From assembly GCF_000718775.1 (NCBI RefSeq), contig NZ_JOCB01000093.1:1-64000 (forward strand): a DNA stretch of 64,000 nucleotides, given 5' to 3'. Of the stretch, positions 34,210 to 41,332 are shown piece after piece; the stretch's first letter is position 1; every line of letters begins with the position of its first letter. This DNA is from Streptomyces sp. NRRL S-31. Its GTDB lineage: Bacteria; Actinomycetota; Actinomycetes; Streptomycetales; Streptomycetaceae. Made by a program: the position numbers and the translations under genes. The notes below the pieces were generated by a model. It had not been told where the DNA came from and did not search any database. It worked only from the letters and a program-made list of their open reading frames with translations.

Positions 34210-34582
34210 AGGTCCTTCGGCATCGCAGGCCCGAAAGCCGTCCTGACAAGCGCCTGTGTCATGCAGGCTCTGCCAGAGCGGTATGCGTATGCCCAGTGGC
34301 GAGAAGAGGAACTGCGGCAGATGCTTGGCGATGTCAGCACTTTGCGTGACCGCCGCGGCGCTGGCCGTCGGCCTCTGCCCCTGAACCGCCTTACTGAGCA
34401 ATGGACGTGATCGATAGGAACGGTGCTCCAGGCGATCGCCCTGGGCGCCGTTCTGCGGGCTGGATGACTCGGTCTGACTCAGTTTGCGAGCGGGGCGAGG
34501 GGGCCGTCACCGGACCATGGGTCTTCCTTGGCCACAAGGGTGGCGAGGAAGGCGTCGACCCGGTCCAATACGGCGGCTCGCT
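34210..34582. other. Gene-poor remnant DNA inside the island
   Basis: Holds a possible 50-codon fragment on the plus strand (34262-34414, MQALPERYAYAQWREEEL then stop) that may be debris of a transposase or regulator, and no intact gene. Confidence 0.35.
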
Positions 34583-34718
34583 ACCGTCGCCCGGCGCCGT
34601 CGTCCCGCAGCGGTCAGCCCGCCGCCATCCGCTTACCTCACACCGCACGAGATACAGCCACCGCACCGGTTAGTTCAGGAGCTTCGAGACCGTTCACCCT
34701 GACGAGCCGAAGTCAGTA
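34583..34718 (-). mobile_element. Left-end fragment of the IS630 element, inverted
   Basis: About 136 bp nearly identical to the complement of the IS630 left end (31471-31606), including the terminal repeat ending CGAAGTCAGTA. It faces the intact-length copy in opposite orientation, so tetR and SDR are bracketed by inverted copies of the same IS end. It shares the TAA inside the transposase start region with the larger copy. Confidence 0.8.
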
Positions 34719-34831
34719 AGCACCCGCCCACTTCACAGGGCTCCTCTGCGCTTCGGCCTCGCCGCCATCACCCGCAGCTGCCAGGCCCCGGGATACACTG
34801 CCCCGCCCCACCCCGACCGGAGGTCATCTCA

Positions 34832-35359
34832 GTGTTCCCCGCACGGGTATTCGCCGTTGCCCCGCTGGCTCTGGTGATTCTCGCCCTGTCCGGCTGCTCT
34901 TCCTGGGGCTGCACCGACACGATGGCGGAGCGCGGTAAGGCGGATGTCAGGGTGCAGGTCGTGGACACGGATGGGCAGCCTCTCGGCGTCACCGCTGCGG
35001 TCGTTGACTGGAGCCTTGGGCCTCACCCGCAGGTGCCCTCCGAAGGTGACCGGGTCCACTTCCACTTCCGCTTCGACGGCGCCGATGGATACTCCGACCC
35101 CGCAGTGGACGCCTGCGCGGTCGACAGGGAGCGTGTGGCGTTGGGGTGTCAGACGGTGTCATCCTCCCAGGCGTTCGGGCCGGCCGACGATCCCCTCACG
35201 GGCGACGACTGGCTCGCCGTCGAGCACCCTGAGCAGGTTGCCGGAGTGTTGCTGATCTCCAATGACCAGTCCTACGACCGACGCACCTGTGAAGTGGACA
35301 TCAAGGACGGTGGCGGGACGCATCCTCCGGAACCACCCAGCAGGGGGGACCATCTGTAG
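34832..35359 (+). CDS. Putative lipoprotein, 175 aa
   Basis: GGAGGTC lies eight bases before GTG 34832. The signal peptide PARVFAVAPLALVILALSGC ends in a lipobox (LSGC) at about residue 22, so the protein should be lipid-anchored on the outer face of the membrane. The mature part has four further cysteines (SSWGCTDTM, DACAVDRE, LGCQTV, RRTCEVDI), perhaps two disulfides, and no recognised domain. It sits alone inside the island between an IS630 fragment and a decayed IS4 transposase. Confidence 0.75.
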   Translation: MFPARVFAVAPLALVILALSGCSSWGCTDTMAERGKADVRVQVVDTDGQPLGVTAAVVDWSLGPHPQVPSEGDRVHFHFRFDGADGYSDPAVDACAVDRERVALGCQTVSSSQAFGPADDPLTGDDWLAVEHPEQVAGVLLISNDQSYDRRTCEVDIKDGGGTHPPEPPSRGDHL

Positions 35360-35364
35360 GGAGG

Positions 35365-36628
35365 TCAAGGCGGTTGAGCGCGAGGCACGGGTCTGCCGGC
35401 GCCCCGGTGTTTGCGCTGCTTGGTGGTCTGGTTGTGTGCCCATCGCCCCGGTGCGACCTTGCTGCGGCCGCTCCGGGTTCTCAGGATCGGCCACCGTATC
35501 GGCTTCCTGATCGCTCGGGGCCAGTCCCGGCCGGGCCGGGGCGGCAGCAGACGGGACCGCGCTTCCTGGATGGCCTTCCTCCAGGCGTTGGCCAACGTGC
35601 GCCTGGAGGTGCCGTGCTGGGACGGGACGCTGCGCCGGGCGATCGATCCGGACGCAGCGGAGGTAGGAGAGCCGGTCGGCATTCCAGGACCGGGCCACTT
35701 GCTGCGGCATCGTGCGCGAACCGGCGAACGGCCTGGTGAACCGCGAGCAGGGCCCACAGCTCCTGCCGCACGGCTTCAGGGGTGCGCGATCGGAGCGGTC
35801 CGCCGGGTCCGAGGTGGTTCTTGATCTCGTCGAAGGCCAGCTCGATCTCCCAGCGCTGCCGGTAGGAGGCGACCAGCTCGTCCGCCGGGTACTCCTCGGT
35901 GTCCGGCAGGGACGTGCCCAGGTGCACGACCTTGTCGTTCTTGGTGAAGGTGATGACGCGGTAGGTCGTCTCCTTCGGCAGGACCCGGCCTTCGCGGACT
36001 GCCCGGAGGCGGACATCCTTGCCGGGGCGCATCAGGGACAGCCGGGAACTGTCAGGCAACTCCGCCTGAGTGGCGCCGAGGTGGTTGGACTGGAGCCTGG
36101 CCAGCAGATGGGCGCCAGACGTGGTGAAGGCGTGGACGAATTCGACCGACCAGAACCCGCGGTCGGCGATGCCGAGATCCCCGGGGTCTGTCGAGCTGGC
36201 CAGCGGGTAGGCCAGGCGCCGTTCGCCGTCCCGGTAGCCGCCCAGTCCGGCGTCGAGGATGGCGTGGGTGCCGATCTCCGCAAGCACGGCGGCTCGCACC
36301 TGCGGAAAGCCGAACGGCGTCCCGCCCGTGGAGGGGCCGTCGAAGGTATCGCCGTCACCCGCCGAGTCCGGCACGTCGAACTGGGTGCCGTCCAGCGCCA
36401 GGAGGCGCAGACCACGCCGCCACGCGCCCGGCGTCTCCGGGACCGCCAGCGGGCCGGCTGCCTGCCGGAATGCCGTTTCCAGCACCTCTTCACCGAGCCG
36501 GACCCGCGCCCGGCACAGCGACGATCGGTTGACCCGGGCCAGGGCTCGGCTGCCGGGTATGCCGCCGGCGTGAACACCTTGGTCAAGATCCCTATACGCG
36601 ACCGGCACCCCGGCCCCCATGCCTCCAC
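35365..36628 (-). pseudogene. IS4-family transposase, decayed
   Basis: Fragments of an IS4/DDE_Tnp_1 transposase in several frames. A start near 36628 reads RIGILTKVFTPAA, then about 75 codons are missing before ALARVNRSSLCRARVRLGEE. The core has first catalytic Asp LLALDGTQFDVPDS, then LGIADRGFWSVEF and the YREK-like SYRQRWEIELAFDEIKNHL. After HQAVRRFAHDAA the frame shifts twice (continuing as SQHGTSRRTLANAWRKA and QTTKQRKHRG). It lies immediately inside the right terminal repeat of the island. Confidence 0.82.
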
Positions 36629-36655
36629 GAGCAGGTCAACGGACCAGCCAGCTCA

Positions 36656-36682
36656 AAAGCAACTGCATTGGCGGGCGAAGCC
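36656..36682. repeat. Right terminal repeat and 12-bp target duplication
   Basis: AAAGCAACTGCATTG (36656-36670) is the inverted copy of the island's left end and is followed by GCGGGCGAAGCC (36671-36682), identical to 31445-31456. Confidence 0.85.
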
Positions 36683-36721
36683 CCCCGCACCGCCGTGTCC
36701 CCCGCCGACCGCGGCGACGGC

Positions 36722-38206
36722 TCAGCCGATCTTCCACTTCTGGTTGGTGCCGCGCGAGCAGGCCCCTGTCTGCACCCGCGTGCCGCTGCCCGCGTCGGCG
36801 TCCGTGACCTCGAGGCACTTGTTCGTCTGCCGGTTGACGATTTCGCGGGCTCCGGTGAGCGTCCACTTCTGGTCGGAGCCGCGGGTGCAGTCCAGGAGTT
36901 GGACGGCCGTGCCGTCGTCCATGACGTCCAGGCACTTGCCGGCCGCGCGGATCGTGCCGTCCGTGCCGATGGTCCACGCCTGCGCCTTGGTGCCGTTGCA
37001 GTCGTAGAGCTGGACCGGGGCGCCGTTCGCGAGCTTCGGGTCGGCCACGTCCACGCACTTGCCCGCGAGGTTCCGGATCGGCGCGTCCTTGACACTGGGC
37101 CTCGTGCCGCCGGTGCTGCCGCCGGTCGCGCCGGGGCTGGGAGCACCGGTCGGGGTGGTGGTGGGAGTACCGGCCGGGGTGGTGGTGGGAGTGGCCGCCA
37201 TGGTGGTGGCCCTCCCGGTCGGGGTGGCGGTCGCACCGGTGGTGGGAGTGCTCGCCATGATGGTGGCCCGGCCGGTCGGGGTGGCGACCCTGTTGTTCGG
37301 GGTGGCGGACGTGTCGGCGACGGTGCCGGTCGTGCCGGCCGTGGCGGTGGGGCTGCCGCCCGTCGTCACCGACACCGAGTCCACCACCAGCTGCTGCGGG
37401 AACTGGGTGGAGCCGTCCGGCTCGCCGGGCCAGTCGCCGCCGACCGCGAGGTTCAGGATCAGGAAGAACGGCGCGTTGAACACCCAGTTCTTCCCGCCCA
37501 GGTCGTCGGGGGTGCGGCGCTGGTAGACCTTGCCGTCCACCGACCAGCTGATCGAGTCGGGCGCCCAGTCGATGGCGTAGGTGTGGAACGCGTCCGCGAA
37601 CGCTCCCCCGCCGGGCAGGGAGTAGCTGTCGCCGATGCCGCCCGAGCCGGAGTAGCCGGGCCCGTGGATGGTGCCGTACACGGCGGAGGGATTTTTGCCG
37701 ACGTTCTCCATCACGTCGACCTCGCCCGAGTCCGGCCAGCCTCCTCCCGAGGTGCCGAGCATCCAGAACGCCGGCCACATGCCCTGCCCGCGCGGGATCT
37801 TCATCCGCGCCTCCACATGGCCGTACTTGGCGCTGAACTTCCCGGCGGTGTTCAGCCGGGCCGAGGTGTACTCGCAACTGCCGTACCAGCACTGGTATCC
37901 GGACGGGTTCTCCTTGCGGGCCGTGATCACCAGATGGCCCTGGCCGTCCAGGGCCGCGTTCTTCGCGCCCGAGGTGTAGTACTGCCGCTCGTGGTTGTTG
38001 ACGTTGTCACCCGTCTCCAGCGTCCACTTCGAACTGTCCACCGCCGAGCCCGCGGGCCCGTCGAAGGTGTCGGAGAAGGTGGCGGTGGCCTCTTCCCCCG
38101 GGTCGGCGGAGGGTTCGGCCCGCGCGGGGCCGAGGACGGCCGAGGCGACCAGCGCGGCGGGCAGGGCGGCGAGGAGGTATCTGCGGAGCGGGCGTCCGGA
38201 GGCCAT
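36722..38206 (-). CDS. Secreted GH16 endo-beta-glucanase with ricin-type lectin domain
   Basis: 494 residues. A Sec signal (RRYLLAALPAALVASAVLG, cleavage near ARA) precedes a GH16 jelly-roll domain of about 240 residues with catalytic motif GEVDVMENVG (two Glu, one Asp), as in laminarinases/beta-1,3-glucanases. A Thr/Pro-rich linker of about 75 residues with TPTGRAT repeats leads to a C-terminal CBM13/ricin trefoil (three QxW-like repeats: AQAWTIG, DQKWTLT, NQKWKIG). It should hydrolyse fungal or plant beta-1,3-glucans outside the cell. AGGAAAG lies before ATG 38206. Its terminator was the hairpin split by the island insertion. Confidence 0.93.
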   Translation of the reverse strand: MASGRPLRRYLLAALPAALVASAVLGPARAEPSADPGEEATATFSDTFDGPAGSAVDSSKWTLETGDNVNNHERQYYTSGAKNAALDGQGHLVITARKENPSGYQCWYGSCEYTSARLNTAGKFSAKYGHVEARMKIPRGQGMWPAFWMLGTSGGGWPDSGEVDVMENVGKNPSAVYGTIHGPGYSGSGGIGDSYSLPGGGAFADAFHTYAIDWAPDSISWSVDGKVYQRRTPDDLGGKNWVFNAPFFLILNLAVGGDWPGEPDGSTQFPQQLVVDSVSVTTGGSPTATAGTTGTVADTSATPNNRVATPTGRATIMASTPTTGATATPTGRATTMAATPTTTPAGTPTTTPTGAPSPGATGGSTGGTRPSVKDAPIRNLAGKCVDVADPKLANGAPVQLYDCNGTKAQAWTIGTDGTIRAAGKCLDVMDDGTAVQLLDCTRGSDQKWTLTGAREIVNRQTNKCLEVTDADAGSGTRVQTGACSRGTNQKWKIG

Positions 38207-38675
38207 GGCTTTCCTGTTTCTCGTTGGGGGAGACATGTCGCCCCTTGACTTAAGAAGCGAGCTAGCGCGGTCAAGACATCGTGTGGCCCCGCTGTTGACG
38301 GTCGTCAGGCCGCGGCCCCGTCACGCGCCGGTTGTACTCGCGCCGGGCCATCGCCCCAGCAGCTGCCAACTCGGCAGCGTACCGACCGCGCTGGACGGCG
38401 TCATGGAGGTCGAGGGCCCGACGATCATGCGGGCACGAGTGCTGCCCCAAGGCACAGCCCGGCCGTCCGCGGGGCACCGGGACGGCCATCGACCGGGCCG
38501 GCCGTGCCGTCCGACTCGAACCGCGTCGCCCGTGACGGGTGTCGTCGGCCGCCCCGGCCGAGGGGCGCACGCGGCGAGAGCCGGTATGCCGCTCTGCTCC
38601 CCGCGCTGCGCCTTTCCTCCGTGGCGGCCGGAGCCGATGCTGGCCTTCAGGGCCGGTCGACCGAGGCGAACTCCC
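38207..38675. other. Divergent intergenic region
   Basis: 469 bp. CTTGAC (38244-38249) and GTCAAG (38270-38275) form a spaced inverted repeat near the glucanase promoter. No gene is supported. Confidence 0.4.
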
Positions 38676-39251
38676 ATGACCACAGACAGCAGCGACGACG
38701 ACTCCACCGACTCCACCGACTCCACCGACTCCACCACGACAAGGGACCCCTCACCGCGGCGGGCCGCGCGAAGGTGGCTCAGCGGCCCGGCGGCGCTGGC
38801 GTACGCGGTAGCCGTCGTCGGCGCGGTGGTGGCCGCCGTGGCGACCCCGCTCGGCGACCGTCTGATGACGTCGTTCTTCGACGAGCCGACCTGCCCGGGC
38901 ACAGCGTGCGACGGCAAGAACCCGCAGAACCAGGGGTGCGGCGAGGACGCCCGTACCTTCAAACCCGCGGTGGACAACCCGGCCCTCCTCCAGATCCGCT
39001 ACAGCGAGGACTGCGAGGCGGTGTGGGCGAGGATCGAGCACGGCCGCCCCGGGGACGAGGTCACGGTGAAGGTGGCCGGCGGTGCCATGCGAGGGGCCGA
39101 AGTCGAGTACGACAGCGACAAGTTCACCAACATGGTCACTGTCGCGGACGGCGATTTCCAGGTCACGGCCTGCGTGATCCCCAAGCCGGGCGGGGGCAGC
39201 ACCTTCGAGCGGTACTGCATCGAGGCGACCGAGGCCACCGCCTGGCGGTGA
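38676..39251 (+). CDS. DUF2690 family membrane-anchored protein
   Basis: 191 residues. A cytoplasmic Asp/Ser/Thr repeat tail (DDDSTDSTDSTDST) and a basic stretch precede one membrane helix (ALAYAVAVVGAVVAAVATP). The exported part has the DUF2690 (PF10901) cysteine pattern: TCPGTACDGKNPQNQGCGED, SEDCEAVWARI and later VTACVIP and RYCIEA. The family is common in Streptomyces and of unknown role. The Asp-Ser-Thr tail comes from a 12-bp DNA repeat at 38696-38735. No partner gene is apparent. Confidence 0.82.
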   Translation: MTTDSSDDDSTDSTDSTDSTTTRDPSPRRAARRWLSGPAALAYAVAVVGAVVAAVATPLGDRLMTSFFDEPTCPGTACDGKNPQNQGCGEDARTFKPAVDNPALLQIRYSEDCEAVWARIEHGRPGDEVTVKVAGGAMRGAEVEYDSDKFTNMVTVADGDFQVTACVIPKPGGGSTFERYCIEATEATAWR

Positions 39252-39289
39252 CGGCCGGTGACGGCCGGTGCCGGCCGGGGTCCCGCAGC

Positions 39290-39319
39290 CCCGGGTGTCC
39301 GCGTCCGTGGACACCCGGG
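39290..39319. terminator. Convergent terminator
   Basis: Perfect 11-bp stem CCCGGGTGTCC/GGACACCCGGG with an 8-nt loop between the DUF2690 gene and the convergent MFS gene. Confidence 0.75.
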
Positions 39320-39326
39320 TGCCGGG

Positions 39327-40607
39327 TCACTCCTTGCGGAGGACCTCCCGTGTGGTGGGGCACAGCACGGGGTCGTTGCGCAGTCGCAGGAAGGTCATGG
39401 TCAGGGTCAGTACCTGGAGCAGGGCGCACGCCCACATGAGGGTGCTCAGCCGGGACGCCGGGGTCACGGCGAGCAGGACGCCCGCGAGGGGGAAGGGCAG
39501 CATCAGCAGCAGGACGCTCACGGAGAGGGTGGTGCCGAAGGCCGTCGGCGGGATGACCAGCGACCGCAGGGTGCGCAGCACGAGCGTGAGTCCGCCGTCG
39601 GCCGCCATGAACAGCGCGACGAAGGCCGCGTAGCCGGCGTAGGAGGACGTGTGCGCCACGGCGAGGCCGGCGGTGGCCACGAGGGTGGCGCTGATCACGC
39701 CCGCGCCCCACAGGCCGAGCCGGTTCAGGGCGAACTGCCAGCAGACGACGGCGACCAGCGTGGCCGCCGCGGCGATGGACCACAGTGTGCCGACCGCGGC
39801 CACGGAGTGACCGAAGCGCTCCGTCACCAGGACGGGGCTGGCCGATTGCAGAACGCCGAGCATCAGGTTGGAACAGGCCATCCCCATCACGAGCCGGCCC
39901 AGCACGGGCAGGGAGCGCAGGGTCCGCCATCCCTCGCGCAGGCCCCCGCCGGGCCCCGGCCCGCCGTGGCGCGCGGCGCGCAGGGGAGTGGGCGGGGTGC
40001 GCAGGGCGAGCGCGGCGGACACGAAGGACAGCGCGCTCAGACACACCAGCATGAGCGTCGGCCCGGTGAGCAGCAGCAGACCGCCCGCGGCGGGACCGAC
40101 GAGGGTGGCTGTCTGGTCGATACCGATCGACACCGACTGCACCGTGTGGATCCGGCGTCCGCCGTGGCGGCCGGCGACCGCGCCGACCGCCTCGTTGGCG
40201 ATGAAACCGAACTGCGTCAGGGTCCCGGTCACGGCCGTGAGCGCCAGGACCGTGAGGGTCTCGGCCGTACCCGGCGGCAGGACGTACAACGCGACCGCGG
40301 CGCCCGCTACCAGCAGAGCGCGGGCCAGCGCGGCCAGGAACCACACGATCGCCGCGCCGCTGCGGTCGACCAGGGCGCCGGCCAGGGTGAACGCGGCCAC
40401 GCGGGGTGTCCACTCCAGCGCGAAGGCCAGGCCCGTCAGGGACGCCGAACCGGTGGTGGCCAGCACGACGAGCGGCATGGCATACGTGGTCATGGAATAG
40501 GCGAGTGCCTCGAAGGCACGCGGCGCGTAGACCCGACTGAACAGGCCGCCGGTGGCACCTGCCGCATGCCGACCGGCAGGCTGGGCGTCGATCAAGGAAA
40601 CGGTCAC
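39327..40607 (-). CDS. MFS transporter, 12-TM (EntS/enterobactin-exporter-like)
   Basis: 426 residues, about 12 helices, with a motif A-like AFTLAGALVDRSGAA and a repeated second half after the Pro/Gly-rich central loop (RAARHGGPGPGGGLREGW). Overall pattern resembles MFS_3/EntS-type exporters that release siderophores or antibiotics. The GTG at 40607 is taken as the start; the ribosome site is weak. No biosynthetic genes adjoin, so its substrate is unknown. Confidence 0.82.
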   Translation of the reverse strand: MTVSLIDAQPAGRHAAGATGGLFSRVYAPRAFEALAYSMTTYAMPLVVLATTGSASLTGLAFALEWTPRVAAFTLAGALVDRSGAAIVWFLAALARALLVAGAAVALYVLPPGTAETLTVLALTAVTGTLTQFGFIANEAVGAVAGRHGGRRIHTVQSVSIGIDQTATLVGPAAGGLLLLTGPTLMLVCLSALSFVSAALALRTPPTPLRAARHGGPGPGGGLREGWRTLRSLPVLGRLVMGMACSNLMLGVLQSASPVLVTERFGHSVAAVGTLWSIAAAATLVAVVCWQFALNRLGLWGAGVISATLVATAGLAVAHTSSYAGYAAFVALFMAADGGLTLVLRTLRSLVIPPTAFGTTLSVSVLLLMLPFPLAGVLLAVTPASRLSTLMWACALLQVLTLTMTFLRLRNDPVLCPTTREVLRKE

Positions 40608-41332
40608 TAAGGGGCTTTCGCTGAGCGGGAGGAGGTACGGGCGTTCGAGGCGGTGTCGGCCGCCTGTGCGGGGCGGAGCGCCCCAGGTTCACACGTCATG
40701 ATCATCGCTTAGTGCCGGGTCGTGCGCACTCCGCTCCGAAGCCGCGAGCGGGGTGCGGAGGCGGGGCCGTTGTGGCCGAGAAGGGCCTGTGCCTGCCTGG
40801 TGCCGCCCGCGAATCCCGCTGGGAGAGCAGACGGCGCGATCCCGCCCGTGGTCACTTATCTCAGCGCGGGCCGGAAAGGATGCGTCACCGGTGGTGGCAG
40901 ATCCTTTCAGGATCAACACATCCATGGAGAGGACGTTCACTCGTCACGCATGTGGCGCACCAGGTCTTCACGTGTCCGGGTCCCGCCTCTCCGCGGCCGG
41001 TCTAGCGCCCCACGCCCCTCCGCACCGAGGCGGGGGGCCATGCCCCGTCCGGCCCTGCCGCGCGCGGCCCCCGGCGCGGGAGACGCAGCCACTGCCCTGG
41101 CCGCCGACGCCCGCGGCGGGAGGAACCCGCCTGCGAGCGGGACGTCACCGACGGCACCCGGTCCCGCGGCGGCCGGCCCCGAACGGTCCGCACCACCGCC
41201 TGCCGTGGGATGCCCCGGCATCCGCGCCGGGCGGCCCGATATTCACAGTGCTCCACAGGTGCAACGGCACTCCGGTCCGGGTATCCCCATCGAACTCGGT
41301 GTTCGGGTCAGGCGGGTAACGGGGGCGGGTAC
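40608..41332. other. 725-bp intergenic region with strong RNA hairpin
   Basis: No convincing gene. The notable element is at 40874-40914: GAAAGGAT pairs with ATCCTTTC around an inner CACC/GGTG stem, and the right arm overlaps a second palindrome, GATCCTTTCAGGATC (40900-40914). The two structures are mutually exclusive, as in an attenuator, or the sites may bind protein. Both flanking genes read away from it. Confidence 0.45.

Larger units (their letters stand above)
31457..36670. mobile_element. IS-bounded 5.2-kb island with terminal inverted repeats
   Basis: The ends are a perfect 15-bp inverted repeat: CAATGCAGTTGCTTT at 31457-31471 and its complement at 36656-36670. A 12-bp direct repeat flanks both. 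A decayed IS4-type transposase reads inward from the right end, which is where the repeat belongs. Inside are an IS630-type element, a tetR/SDR pair, an IS630 fragment and a lipoprotein gene. The structure suggests an IS4-type insertion that later acquired nested elements and cargo, or mobilised them as a unit. Confidence 0.75.

Noticed and set aside
40689..40940. 83-codon minus-strand frame in the 725-bp gap
   Set aside because: No ribosome site and no similarity recognised; it coincides with the hairpin element.
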